A stretch of 64,000 bases of DNA from the NCBI RefSeq assembly GCF_002799245.1, contig NZ_NEQV01000001.1, positions 186,001-250,000 of the forward strand. The letters are read 5' to 3'. Position 1 is the first letter of the stretch; each line of letters starts with the position of its first letter. Under the pieces are notes generated by a model. It did no database searches. It was not told the DNA's origin and saw only the letters and a list, made by a program, of their open reading frames with translations. Shown one piece after another: positions 46,194-54,982 of the stretch. Source of the DNA: Stenotrophomonas maltophilia (GTDB taxonomy: Bacteria > Pseudomonadota > Gammaproteobacteria > Xanthomonadales > Xanthomonadaceae). The position numbers and the translations under genes were made by a program.

Positions 46194-46257
46194 GGCTGGC
46201 TCCCTGGTTTTCCTGTCTCCCCCGTTTCCCCGTTCCAAGTATCAAGGACGATTGCCG

Positions 46258-47127
46258 ATGAAGACCCTGCTGTTCCCGTTCGCTGCCGCACTGGCCCTGG
46301 CCGCCTGCTCCCCGTCGAAGATCGAGTTCCAGATCGACAACCCGACCGACACGCCGCTGGCCCTGAGCATCGACGGCCAGGACCTGCCGGTGGCCGCACA
46401 GGGCTCGCGCCCGGTCTCGCTGGCCATCGGCGAGCATCGCCTGCACACCGAAAAGCTGGGTGATGTGCGCTTCATCGTCTACGTCGACGGCCGTGGCGGC
46501 CTGATCAACCCGACCCTGAGCGAGTACGTGATCGCCCGCGAGATCTACGTCACCGACGAGAGCAAGGCGAAGAACTTCGGTGTCGGCAACAGCGGTATCC
46601 AGCTGGGTGGCGTCGACTTCGAAGGCCCGTTCGAGAAGAGCCACGCGCTGTTCATCGACAAGACGTGGACCTACGGCGTACGCGAACCCTTCCCGAAGGA
46701 AAAGGTGGTGGCCCACGTCGACGCCAGCGGCGGCCAGATCGTGGCCAAGGTGTTCACCGCCCCCGACTTCATCAGTTACGTGGAAGAAGGCATGGGCGAG
46801 CCCGGCGCGTTCAAGCGCGAGCAGCCGGCCGGCTACGTGGCCCCGGTGTTCAGCCTGGAACCGGCCCCGGCCAGCCTGCCGGCGCTGGTGCCGGCCTTCG
46901 AGGCGCATGCCGCGCCGCTGCGCGAGGTCTATGCGCGCTGGCTGAAGGCCACCACCGCCGATGAACAGAAGGCCCTGCGCAAGCAGGACTTCGCCGCGCA
47001 GATGGCGTTCACCTCGGCCACCGCCACCCTGGGCAGCACGCTGGGCCGGGACGCCAACGAGGCCTACAACGACTTCGTCTCCCAGCGCAGCCAGCTGATG
47101 GGCCGCAGCGCCCTGGTGGTGCCCTGA
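46258..47127 (+). CDS. Hypothetical lipoprotein between dnaE and accA
   Basis: A 289-residue protein with a clear lipoprotein signal (LFPFAAALALAAC, Cys about 17) and AAGGA ribosome site. After the signal come KIEFQIDNPTDTPLALSIDGQDLPVAAQGSRPVSL (a beta-rich segment) and later a helical C-terminal half (residues about 215-289, Ala/Glu-rich). I recognise no family. It is inserted in the widely conserved dnaE-accA pair, 64 bp after dnaE, and may be cotranscribed with it. Confidence 0.75.
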   Translation: MKTLLFPFAAALALAACSPSKIEFQIDNPTDTPLALSIDGQDLPVAAQGSRPVSLAIGEHRLHTEKLGDVRFIVYVDGRGGLINPTLSEYVIAREIYVTDESKAKNFGVGNSGIQLGGVDFEGPFEKSHALFIDKTWTYGVREPFPKEKVVAHVDASGGQIVAKVFTAPDFISYVEEGMGEPGAFKREQPAGYVAPVFSLEPAPASLPALVPAFEAHAAPLREVYARWLKATTADEQKALRKQDFAAQMAFTSATATLGSTLGRDANEAYNDFVSQRSQLMGRSALVVP

Positions 47128-47240
47128 GCTGACTGGCGCGCCCTGCCCGGCTGCGCTACCGTCGCCTTCCAGACGAAGGCGTACGGGTGGTTTGCACGCA
47201 TTCGGCTAGAATTCCCCCCTTCTTTACACGACGGCTTCCG

Positions 47241-48200
47241 ATGAATCCGAACTACCTCGACTTCGAGCAACCCATCGCCGACCTGGAAGCCAAGATCCAG
47301 GAACTGCGCAACGCCAGTGCCGGGCCGGCGGTCAATGTCGAGGCGGAAGTGCATGCGCTGCAGGACAAGCTGCGCGTGCGCACCGCGCAGATCTTCCGCA
47401 ACCTGACCTCGTGGCAGGTGCTGCAGCTGGCCCGCCATCCGTCGCGTCCGTACACCGCCGACTACATCCGCATCATCTGCGATGAGTTCCAGGAGCTGGC
47501 CGGTGACCGTGCCTTCGCCGACGACAAGGCCATCATGGGCGGCCTGGCCCGCATCAATGGCCGCGCGGTGATGGTGATCGGCCACCAGAAGGGCCGTGAC
47601 ACCAAGGAAAAGATCAAGCGCAACTTCGGCATGCCCAAGCCGGAGGGCTACCGCAAGGCGCTGCGCCTGATGAAGATGGCCGAACGCTTCGGCCTGCCGG
47701 TACTGACCCTGATCGACACCGCTGGCGCCTGGCCGGGCATCGACGCCGAATCGCGCGGCCAGTCCGAAGCGATCGCGCGCAACCTGATCGAGATGGCCGA
47801 GCTGAAGGTGCCGATCATCTGCACCGTGATCGGTGAAGGCGGCTCCGGCGGCGCGCTGGCACTGGGCGTGGGCGACCGTACCGTGATGCTGGAATACTCG
47901 GTGTACTCGACCATCACGCCGGAAGGCTGCGCCTCGATCCTGTGGAAGGATGCCGGCAAGGCCAAGGATGCCGCCGAACAGCTGGGCCTGACCGCGCCGC
48001 GCCTGAAGAGCCTGGGCCTGGTCGACAAGGTCGTGCGCGAGCCGACCGGTGGCGCCCACCGCAACCCGACGCAGATGGCCAAGCGCCTGAAGGCAGTGCT
48101 GCTGAACGAACTGGACGCGCTGGACAAGCTGTCCACCGAACAGCTGCTGGAGCAGCGCTACACGCGCCTGCGCAGCTACGGCACCTACGAAGCGGCCTGA
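47241..48200 (+). CDS. accA: Acetyl-CoA carboxylase carboxyltransferase subunit alpha
   Basis: Transfers the carboxyl group from biotin to acetyl-CoA in fatty acid initiation, acting with AccD. It is 319 residues as in E. coli. Motifs are [19 protein letters not shown] at the start, then [59 protein letters not shown] and [28 protein letters not shown]. Spacing from the lipoprotein gene (113 bp) suggests its own promoter; no clear -35/-10 pair was found. Confidence 0.97.
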   Translation: MNPNYLDFEQPIADLEAKIQELRNASAGPAVNVEAEVHALQDKLRVRTAQIFRNLTSWQVLQLARHPSRPYTADYIRIICDEFQELAGDRAFADDKAIMGGLARINGRAVMVIGHQKGRDTKEKIKRNFGMPKPEGYRKALRLMKMAERFGLPVLTLIDTAGAWPGIDAESRGQSEAIARNLIEMAELKVPIICTVIGEGGSGGALALGVGDRTVMLEYSVYSTITPEGCASILWKDAGKAKDAAEQLGLTAPRLKSLGLVDKVVREPTGGAHRNPTQMAKRLKAVLLNELDALDKLSTEQLLEQRYTRLRSYGTYEAA

Positions 48201-48216
48201 TTCGGCCACGATACCT

Positions 48217-48367
48217 GTAGAGCCGAGCCATGCTCGGCTGCTTTTGATTGAAGCAGTCGAGCATGGCTCGACGCTACAAGGGCGTTCGGCGCACCGCATC
48301 CACGCATGGCGTGGATCTACTGGAACGCCACACACAGCACGCGTAAGCCGAGCATGGCTCGGCTCTA
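48217..48367. repeat. Cluster of four SMAG repeats between accA and hemJ
   Basis: Copies at 48217-48241 (GTAGAGCCGAGCCATGCTCGG), 48253-48277 (inverse, ends CGACGCTAC), 48298-48320 (ATCCACGCATGGCGTGGATCTAC family) and 48347-48367 (GCCGAGCATGGCTCGGCTCTAC family; all quoted in part). They lie between convergent genes. Confidence 0.85.
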
Positions 48368-48381
48368 CGGGGAACGGCGCT

Positions 48382-48837
48382 TCAGAACGGCTTGGCCAGC
48401 ACCAGCCACACGATCGGGATGAAGGCCAGCAGCGGGATCTCGTTGATCCAGCGCAGCGCGCGCGACGACGGCAGCGCCCTGCCCTTGGCCACGCCTTTGA
48501 GCAGGCGCCCGATCCAGATGAAATACACCAGCAGCAGTACGACCAGGCCAAGCTTGGCGTGCAGCCAGCCGGCGCCGCTCGGGGCGACCATGGTCGGGAA
48601 GTCCGGAATGACCTTGTAGCCCAGCCACAGCACCAGGCCGAGCAGAAACGCCAGGCCGAACATCGAATGGCCGAAGCGGTACAGGCGCAGGCCCATCAGC
48701 TGCAGGCGCTCGCTCACCGCCGGCTGGCCTGCGGTCTCGGCCAGGTTGACCAGGATGCGCGGCAGGTAGAACACGGTGGCCATCCACGCCACCACGAACA
48801 CGATGTGGAAGGTCTTCACCCAGTAGTAGCTCTGCAT
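48382..48837 (-). CDS. hemJ: Protoporphyrinogen IX oxidase HemJ
   Basis: Haem biosynthesis enzyme of the HemJ/UPF0093 type, 151 residues, four predicted membrane helices. The N-terminal signature is YYWVKTFHIVFVVAWMATVFYLPRILV (His about 11 is the conserved haem ligand). Others are FGHSMFGLAFLLGLVL and WLHAKLGLVVLLLVY with the conserved Lys. The start at 48837 has a GGAG site eight bases upstream; longer forms have no support. Confidence 0.88.
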   Translation of the reverse strand: MQSYYWVKTFHIVFVVAWMATVFYLPRILVNLAETAGQPAVSERLQLMGLRLYRFGHSMFGLAFLLGLVLWLGYKVIPDFPTMVAPSGAGWLHAKLGLVVLLLVYFIWIGRLLKGVAKGRALPSSRALRWINEIPLLAFIPIVWLVLAKPF

Positions 48838-48986
48838 GCGCTCGCTCCGGCGGCTGGCGTAGATTGGCGGCCATTCTCGCATGCCGTGGCGAAGCCGCCG
48901 CAGGCACGCATGCCGCGACACATCGACGCATGGCGCGCCGCAACACCGTACGATAGGCGCCGTTTTCCCCGACCGCGCACCGCCCC

Positions 48987-49577
48987 ATGGACAAGACCTA
49001 CGACGCCGCCTACTTCCAACGCTGGTACCGCGCTGCCGACATCGGTGGCAGCGCCCGCCTGGCGCGCAAGGTCGCGTTGGCCGTGTCCAGTGCCGAGTAC
49101 TACCTCGAGCGCCCGATCCGCAGCGTGCTGGACATCGGCTGCGGTGAAGGCGCCTGGCGTGCGCCGCTGCTGAAGCTGCGTCCAAAGGTCGAATACCTCG
49201 GCTTCGACAGCAGCGAGTACGCTGTGCGCCGCTACGGCAGGACCCGCAACCTGCACCTGGCCCGCTTCGGCGATTTCGCCTGGCTGCGGCCCTGTGCTCC
49301 GGTCGACCTGCTGGTCTGCTCGGACGTGATGCACTACGTGCCCAACCGCGAGCTGAGCGCTGGCCTGGCCGGCGTGGCCGAGCTGACCGGCGGCGTGGCC
49401 TTCCTGGAGACCTTCGCCGCCGAGGACGCGTTCGAGGGCGACCACGACGGTTTCCAGGCCCGCCCGGCGCGCTGGTATCGCCGCACGCTGGCCCGGCACG
49501 GGCTGCAGCCGGTCGGGTCGCACTGCTGGCTCGGCCCCGCCCTGGCAGGCGATGCGACCGCGCTGGAACGGATGTGA
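48987..49577 (+). CDS. Class I SAM-dependent methyltransferase
   Basis: A 196-residue single-domain Rossmann methyltransferase. The SAM site is SVLDIGCGEGAWRAPLLKLRP (about 46-66). Motif II is YLGFDSSEYAVRR and motif IV is VDLLVCSDVMHYVPN. The substrate is unknown. It is divergent from hemJ and followed after 93 bp by the PhaZ-like gene. Confidence 0.87.
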   Translation: MDKTYDAAYFQRWYRAADIGGSARLARKVALAVSSAEYYLERPIRSVLDIGCGEGAWRAPLLKLRPKVEYLGFDSSEYAVRRYGRTRNLHLARFGDFAWLRPCAPVDLLVCSDVMHYVPNRELSAGLAGVAELTGGVAFLETFAAEDAFEGDHDGFQARPARWYRRTLARHGLQPVGSHCWLGPALAGDATALERM

Positions 49578-49670
49578 ATCCGGATTCATTATTTTCAGCC
49601 AACTTAACCTGCGGGACACCTGGATGGGATATGCTGCGCGGCAACATATGACCATACATATTCGGTCGTC

Positions 49671-50978
49671 ATGCTCTATCAACTGCACGAACTGACCCGC
49701 AACCTGCTCGCCCCCTGGGTGCATCAGGCCCAGGCCAACGCCAAGTTCTTCGCCAACCCGGGCCACTGGTGGTCGCAGATGCCGGGTGCCGATCGCCTGG
49801 CCGCGGTCAATGAGCTCTTCCACCGCATCGGCAAGGATTACGAGAAGCCCGAGTGGGGCATCAACGAAATCGAGGTCGATGGCGAGCGCGTGCCGATCGT
49901 CGTGCACGAGGAAGTGAGCAAGCCGTTCTGCAAGTTGCTGCGCTTCAAGCGCCACAGCAATGAAGCCGACCAGCTGCACACCATGCTCAACCAGCCGTTC
50001 GTGCTGGTGGTGGCGCCGCTGTCCGGCCACCACGCCACCCTGCTGCGCGATACCGTGCGCACGCTGCTGCGCGACCACCGCGTGTACGTGACCGACTGGG
50101 TCGACGCGCGCATGGTGCCGTCCAGCGAAGGCGAATTCGGCCTGGACGATTACATCGCCTACATCCAGGAGTTCATCCGCCACCTCGGCGTGGAGCGCCT
50201 GCACGTGGTGAGCGTGTGCCAGCCGACCGTACCGGTGCTGGCTGCGGTTTCGCTGATGGCCAGCCGTGGCGAGCCGACGCCGCGCACGCTGGTGATGATG
50301 GGTGGCCCGATCGATGCGCGCTGCAGCCCGACCGCAGTGAACAACCTGGCCACGCAGAACCCGCTGTCGTGGTTCGAGAACAACGTCATCCACACCGTAC
50401 CGGCCAGCTATCCCGGCGCCGGCCGTCGGGTGTACCCGGGCTTCCTGCAGCACGCCGGCTTCCTGTCGATGAACCCGAGCCGCCACTTCAGCTCGCACTG
50501 GGATTTCTACACCGACCTGGTCAAGGGCGATCTGGAAGACGCCGACGCGCACCGTCGCTTCTACGACGAGTACAACGCGGTGCTGGACATGCCGGCCAAG
50601 TACTACCTGGATACCATCCGCGTAGTGTTCCAGGACTTCCTGCTGCCGCGCGGCGAGTGGGTGGTCAACGGCGAGAAGGTCGATCCGTCGGCGATCCGTG
50701 ACACCGCGCTGCTGAGCATCGAAGGCGAGCTGGACGACATTGCCGGCCTCGGCCAGACCGAAGCCGCGCAGGCGCTGTGCACCGGCATTGCGGCTGAGCG
50801 CCGCGAGCATTTCATCGTCGAAGGTGCCGGCCACTACGGCATCTTCAGCGGCCGTCGCTGGCGCGAGGTGGTGTACCCGAAGGTGCGCGACTTCTTCGCC
50901 GCGCATGCCGAGGCGCCGGCAGCCAAGGCCACCAGGAAGAAGAGCAACGTCACCCCGTTGCGGCGCAAGGCAGGGTAA
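49671..50978 (+). CDS. phaZ: Intracellular polyhydroxybutyrate depolymerase-like hydrolase (PhaZ1 type)
   Basis: A 435-residue alpha/beta hydrolase of the short-chain intracellular PHB depolymerase family. It has no signal peptide. The cysteine nucleophile Cys183 is in VVSVCQPTVPV. Asp355 (ELDDIAG) and His388 (EGAGHYGIFSG) complete the triad at the positions known for Ralstonia PhaZ1. A basic tail (KATRKKSNVTPLRRKAG) ends the protein. No PHB synthase or phasin gene is nearby. The upstream 93 bp are unusually AT-rich. Confidence 0.87.
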   Translation: MLYQLHELTRNLLAPWVHQAQANAKFFANPGHWWSQMPGADRLAAVNELFHRIGKDYEKPEWGINEIEVDGERVPIVVHEEVSKPFCKLLRFKRHSNEADQLHTMLNQPFVLVVAPLSGHHATLLRDTVRTLLRDHRVYVTDWVDARMVPSSEGEFGLDDYIAYIQEFIRHLGVERLHVVSVCQPTVPVLAAVSLMASRGEPTPRTLVMMGGPIDARCSPTAVNNLATQNPLSWFENNVIHTVPASYPGAGRRVYPGFLQHAGFLSMNPSRHFSSHWDFYTDLVKGDLEDADAHRRFYDEYNAVLDMPAKYYLDTIRVVFQDFLLPRGEWVVNGEKVDPSAIRDTALLSIEGELDDIAGLGQTEAAQALCTGIAAERREHFIVEGAGHYGIFSGRRWREVVYPKVRDFFAAHAEAPAAKATRKKSNVTPLRRKAG

Positions 50979-50998
50979 TGCCGGCCACTGGCCGGCGG
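50976..50998. repeat. GCCGGCCACTGGCCGGC palindrome at the phaZ stop
   Basis: TAATGCCGGCCACTGGCCGGC starts at the stop codon of the preceding gene. It has the same core and position as the element at 8105-8129. Confidence 0.65.
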
Positions 50999-51015
50999 TG
51001 CTTCTTCGGCCCTAC

Positions 51016-51108
51016 GGGGTCGGATCCCTTTCCAACGGAAAGGGCTCTGACCCCAGCCTGATGGGATCCGGGATCAGAGCCCTGTTCTGCGAACAGGGAT
51101 CCGACCCC
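51016..51108. repeat. Two GGGGTC-type hairpins, copies 3 and 4
   Basis: Copy 3 is at 51016-51054 (GGGGTCGGATCCCTTTCC … CTCTGACCCC). Copy 4 is at 51070-51108 (GGATCAGAGCCCTGTTC … GGGATCCGACCCC). They lie 15 bp apart. The rest of 51109-51259 shows no gene. Confidence 0.78.
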
Positions 51109-51259
51109 AGCCCGGGCCAGCACCACCGGCCCTGCACTCCATTGAAGTCCCCAGTCGTGTGAAGTCCGGTACAGCGGATGTGTCGTCAACCCTCGTGCCG
51201 GTTGGCGAGAACGGGCCGCTCGCGCAGAATCGAAGCCTCGTTCATGTTCCGGGGTTCCC

Positions 51260-52162
51260 ATGCCGCACCGTCGTCGCCTTGCCCTGACCGCCCTCGCTCT
51301 CGCCTGCCTGCTGCCCGCCCTGGCCAACGCAGCCTCGCCCTACCGCAGCCCGCAGCAGATCCTTGATGCCTCGGCGGCCAGCGACTGGCGCACGCCGGAC
51401 CCGGCCAACCTGCTGTACATGGACCTGCCGGGCGGGCGGGTAATCATCGAGCTGGCGCCGCAGTTCGCCCCGCGCCATGTGGCCAACATCCAGACCTTCG
51501 CCCACGAACATTTCTGGGATGGCACCAGCATTTACCGTTCGCAGGACAACTTCGTGGTGCAGTTCGGCGATGCCGACGCCGATGATGCGGCCAAGGCCAA
51601 GCCGTTCGGCAGTGCCGCACGCAAGCTGCCGGCCGAGTTCGAACGCGCCAGCGCCGGCCTGAAGGTGAGCGTGCTGCCGGACCGCGATGGCTGGGCCGCG
51701 CAGACCGGTTTCGTCGATGGCTTCCCGGTCGGCCAGGATCCGCAGGCCGGCAAGGCCTGGCTGGCGCACTGCTACGGCATGCTGGGCGCGGGCCGCAGCA
51801 ACGAGGAAGACAGCAGCATCGGTGCTGAACTGTACGTGGTGACCGGCCAATCGCCGCGCCAGCTGGACCGCAACATCACCCTGGTCGGCCGCGTGCTGAA
51901 GGGCATGGAGCTGCTCAGTGCAACCCCGCGCGGACCGGCGTCGATGGGCTTCTATGCCGACCCGAAGCTGCGCACGCCGATCGTGTCGATCCGCCGGGCC
52001 AGCGACGTGCCGGCGGCCGAGCGCACACCGCTCCAGGTCCTGCGAACCGACTCGAAGACCTTCGCCGATACGGTCGAGGCACGCCGCAATCGCGTGGATG
52101 ATTTCTACAAGCGCCCGGCGGGGCATATCGATCTTTGCAATATTCCGGTGCCGGTGCGGTAG
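51260..52162 (+). CDS. Periplasmic cyclophilin-type peptidyl-prolyl isomerase
   Basis: A 300-residue protein with signal peptide [17 protein letters not shown]. The cyclophilin core starts [54 protein letters not shown]. It continues with the [22 protein letters not shown] segment and [11 protein letters not shown]. Compared with PpiA it has an extra C-terminal segment of about 80 residues. Catalytic strength is uncertain because the canonical FHRV and FxMAN motifs are altered ([12 protein letters not shown]). Confidence 0.87.
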   Translation: MPHRRRLALTALALACLLPALANAASPYRSPQQILDASAASDWRTPDPANLLYMDLPGGRVIIELAPQFAPRHVANIQTFAHEHFWDGTSIYRSQDNFVVQFGDADADDAAKAKPFGSAARKLPAEFERASAGLKVSVLPDRDGWAAQTGFVDGFPVGQDPQAGKAWLAHCYGMLGAGRSNEEDSSIGAELYVVTGQSPRQLDRNITLVGRVLKGMELLSATPRGPASMGFYADPKLRTPIVSIRRASDVPAAERTPLQVLRTDSKTFADTVEARRNRVDDFYKRPAGHIDLCNIPVPVR

Positions 52163-52180
52163 GAGCGGGGTTTCCTGCGC

Positions 52181-52633
52181 GTGGCGCGTGCTGAAGGGGC
52201 TTCACCTTTCATGGGCGTCACTTTTCTTTTCGCGCGAAAAGAAAAGTAACCAAAAGAAGCGCGCCGCCGAGTCGCGAGCCGCCGTGCTTCGCACGTCGGT
52301 GCCCTGCGCTTCTCGGTGAATCAGGGGACGGTGCCGAACTCGCTTCGCTCAGACATCGGCACCTCTTCGCCCCTGATACCCCTGCGATGCTCGGCGCGCT
52401 CAAGGCGGACCCAAGATCAAAGGCCGCAGCTGCACGTAGTAGATCCACGCCATGCGTGGATGCCTTTGCCGTTGATCTTGATCTTCCAGTCCGCCTTGAG
52501 CGCGCCGAGGAGCACAGGGTACCGGTGCGCAGCACCGGCTCGCGGCTGGCGGAACGTTTCTTTTGGTTACTTTTCTTTGCGTACAAAGAAAAGTAACGCC
52601 CATGAACAATGAAGCCCCTTCAGCACGTGCCAC
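52181..52633. repeat. 453-bp nested palindromic element
   Basis: Terminal inverted repeats of 24 bp (52181-52204 and 52610-52633, one mismatch) bound a region whose two halves are divergent mirror images. Each half has a self-complementary ACTTTTCTTT…AAAGAAAAGT hairpin (52220-52249; 52569-52596), then CAAAAGAAGCG or its complement, then a CGCGAGCC…GTGC arm. Inner inverted repeats (CTCGGCGCGCTCAAGGCGG at about 52391 against its complement at about 52491) flank a central SMAG copy at 52439-52461. No gene is credible inside. It lies between convergent genes. Confidence 0.8.
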
Positions 52634-52652
52634 GTGCCACGTGCAAAGCGCC

Positions 52653-53525
52653 TCAGCCCTTCTGACTCACCGCCACGCTACCCAGAATCAACGCACCCGC
52701 CACCAGCATCTGCAGCGTCACCGGCTCCCCCAGGAACAACCACGCAAACGCCGCGCCGAACAGCGGAATCAGGTAGGTCACCGTCGATGCGCGTGACGGG
52801 CCGATACGACCGATCAGGCGGTAGAACATCAGGAACGCCAATCCGGTACAGGCCACGCCCAATGCGATCGCCGCGCCCCACGCCTTCAGCGGAATTGCCG
52901 CCTGCGGCCAGTGGGTCACCGCCATCGGCAGCATCCACAGCGAGGCGCACGACAGCGTCGCCGCTGCCGCCGCTGCCGATGGCAGGCCGGTCATGTGCCG
53001 CTTCACCAGGTTCACGCCCAGTCCGTACAGCAGCGAGGCCGCCGCACCGGCCAGCACTGCGGTGCCGATGCTCAGCCCCGAGACCTTGGCCGTGGCTAGT
53101 ACCACCACGCCGGCGAAGCCGACCAGCAACGCGCCAGCGCGGCGCATGCCGATCTTTTCACCGAAGAACAGGAAGGCGATCAGCGCGGCGAACAGCACGG
53201 TCATCGCATTGCAGATCGCACCGATCGCGGCCGGTGCCTGTTCGGCGGCATAGGCGAACAGCACGAACGGCAGCGCCGAGTTGATCAGGCCGATCGGTGC
53301 CAGCCACAGCCAGCGCCGCGGCGGAAACTGTGCGCGGGCGCGCCACAGGAACGGCAGCAGCACCAGCGCACCCAGCACCAGCCGCACCTCGACCAGCGCG
53401 AACGGGCCGAACGACGGCACCGCCACCCGCATGAACAGGAACGAGCAGCCCCAGATGGCGCCCAGCAGGGTCAATTCCAGCGGCGTGCGCCAATCGCGCT
53501 CAGCCACCTGTGGGACCGCGTTCAT
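52653..53525 (-). CDS. EamA/DMT-family inner-membrane exporter
   Basis: A 290-residue protein with ten hydrophobic segments in two EamA repeats. The first starts LLGAIWGCSFLFMRVAVPSFGPFALVEVR and ends FFGEKIGMRRAGALLVGFAGVVVL. The second ends YLIPLFGAAFAWLFLGEPVTLQMLVAGALILG. It probably exports amino acids or metabolites; the substrate is unknown. The start MNAVPQVAE at 53525 is divergent from a LysR gene 115 bp away. Confidence 0.87.
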   Translation of the reverse strand: MNAVPQVAERDWRTPLELTLLGAIWGCSFLFMRVAVPSFGPFALVEVRLVLGALVLLPFLWRARAQFPPRRWLWLAPIGLINSALPFVLFAYAAEQAPAAIGAICNAMTVLFAALIAFLFFGEKIGMRRAGALLVGFAGVVVLATAKVSGLSIGTAVLAGAAASLLYGLGVNLVKRHMTGLPSAAAAAATLSCASLWMLPMAVTHWPQAAIPLKAWGAAIALGVACTGLAFLMFYRLIGRIGPSRASTVTYLIPLFGAAFAWLFLGEPVTLQMLVAGALILGSVAVSQKG

Positions 53526-53640
53526 ACCCTGCCTCCGTCCATCGTCCATTCCTCGCCAAGGCAGACAGGATCGGGCGCAGACGCCCGCCGCACAAGCGCG
53601 TAGTATCGCTGCCAGCCACAAAAATGGTTTGAGGCTCGTC

Positions 53641-54585
53641 ATGCAGCTGCGCCCTTCCCTGCTCCCCGCCCTGGCCGTGTTCGCGGTCGCGGCGCGCCAC
53701 CAGAACTTCGCCCAGGCTGCGCAGGAGCTGCACCTGACCGCCAGCGCGGTCAGCCACCATGTGCGCCGTCTGGAAGAAGTGCTGGAAGTACGCCTGTTCC
53801 TGCGCCACGCCCGCGGCGTGCGCCTGACTGCCGAGGGCCGGCAGCTGGCCGACGCCGCCAGCGCCGCCTTCACCGATGTCGCGGCGGTCGCCCATCACCT
53901 GCAGCCGGATGCCGACAGCGTGCCGCTGCGGATCACCACGCTGCGCTCGCTGTCCTACTGCTGGCTGTTGCCGCGACTGCCACGCTTCACCCAGGCCTAT
54001 CCGCACATCCGCATCGAACTGCATACCGGCAGCGGCCTGGACCGCTACGACGACAACGGGCCGGAAGTGGGCATCCGCTATGGCCTGGGCCAATGGCCGG
54101 GCCTGCGTGCGCAGCACCTGATGGATGACTACCTGTTCCCGGTGGCCTCACCGGCACTGGCCGGGGTCGAAACACTGGCCGATCCGGCGCGCATCGCCGA
54201 CCTGCCGCTGCTGACCGATCTGTCGCCGCAGGGCTGGCGTGACTGGTTCCGCCACGCCGGTGTGCGCCCACCGTCGCCCCTGCCGCCGATGCATACCTTC
54301 GCCGACAGCACCGATGCGATGCGTGCGGCGGTGTATGGCATGGGCGCGGTGCTGGCGCGCACCCACATCGCCCAGCCCTACCTGCAGCGCTACGAGGTGG
54401 TGCGCCTGCCCGGCCCGGCGCTGAAGGCGCGCTACGCCTATCACGTGGTGCATGCCGAAGGACAACCGCCCAGCCCGGCCGCACGCCTGTTCATCGACTG
54501 GTTGCTGGAGCAGGCGCAGGACGAACGCACGCCGATCCCGGCCTTGCCGGACAGCCTGCTCGGGCGCCCGGCCACGCATGCCTGA
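53641..54585 (+). CDS. LysR-family transcriptional regulator (GcvA-like)
   Basis: A 314-residue protein. The winged HTH at the N-terminus reads SLLPALAVFAVAARHQNFAQAAQELHLTASAVSHHVRRLEEVLEVRLFLRHARGVRLTAEG. The effector-binding domain starts near residue 93 (LRITTLRSLSYCWLLPRLPRF). Divergent arrangement with the DMT exporter suggests it controls that gene in response to the exported compound; this is inference. Confidence 0.9.
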   Translation: MQLRPSLLPALAVFAVAARHQNFAQAAQELHLTASAVSHHVRRLEEVLEVRLFLRHARGVRLTAEGRQLADAASAAFTDVAAVAHHLQPDADSVPLRITTLRSLSYCWLLPRLPRFTQAYPHIRIELHTGSGLDRYDDNGPEVGIRYGLGQWPGLRAQHLMDDYLFPVASPALAGVETLADPARIADLPLLTDLSPQGWRDWFRHAGVRPPSPLPPMHTFADSTDAMRAAVYGMGAVLARTHIAQPYLQRYEVVRLPGPALKARYAYHVVHAEGQPPSPAARLFIDWLLEQAQDERTPIPALPDSLLGRPATHA

Positions 54586-54653
54586 CTACGCCCTCACCCG
54601 TTCTTTGCTTCCCCCTGGCTAGGCTGCTGGCGAACCCACAACGTATCTACGCC

Positions 54654-54947
54654 ATGGCCATGCTGCGACTGCGCATCACCGGAACCGAAGACGACGCCCG
54701 CGCCATCAGCGACCTGCTGCTCGGCCTGGACGGCATTGAACATGTCGAGGAAACCGACGACCTGATGCCGCACATGGACGACGACGATTCCAGTTCGGCG
54801 GGGCTGTCCGATGACATCGGCCCGGGCATCCATGAGCTGGAAGTGGAAGTCGGCAATGAAAGCACCGCGCAGAAGGTGCGCGATGCGGTGCAGGAACTGG
54901 CGCTGGAGCTGGATGTGTTCGTCGAGTACGAGACCGACGAGGGCTGA
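54654..54947 (+). CDS. Small acidic conserved hypothetical protein
   Basis: 97 residues, strongly acidic. A beta-alpha-beta pattern at the start (MLRLRITGTEDDARAISDLLLGLDGIEHVEET) and end (HELEVEVGNESTAQKVRDAVQELALELDVFVEYE) suggests a ferredoxin-like/ACT-type fold. It is interrupted by a disordered acidic loop (HMDDDDSSSAG). No function is recognised. It stands alone between the LysR gene and a hairpin. Confidence 0.7.
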   Translation: MAMLRLRITGTEDDARAISDLLLGLDGIEHVEETDDLMPHMDDDDSSSAGLSDDIGPGIHELEVEVGNESTAQKVRDAVQELALELDVFVEYETDEG

Positions 54948-54950
54948 GAT

Positions 54951-54973
54951 TCCGCCGGGCATGGCCCGGCGGA
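54951..54973. terminator. 3'-end hairpin between convergent genes
   Basis: TCCGCCGGGC ATG GCCCGGCGGA: perfect 10-bp stem with 3-nt loop, no U-run. It belongs to the REP-like palindromes of this genome and may act as transcript 3'-end stabiliser rather than a true terminator. Confidence 0.55.
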
Positions 54974-54982
54974 TACACGGGA

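Noticed and set aside
42432-46238. A 1268-codon open frame on minus opposite dnaE, and similar long frames opposite parC, the acylase gene and bamA
   Set aside because: They are antisense shadows caused by high GC at third codon positions. The plus-strand genes have clear families and the shadow proteins are low-complexity His/Gln/Arg/Val-rich.
52181-52633. Short overlapping open frames of 69-133 codons as genes
   Set aside because: They are translations of palindromic arms (repeated EK/KK ends, no family, no ribosome sites).
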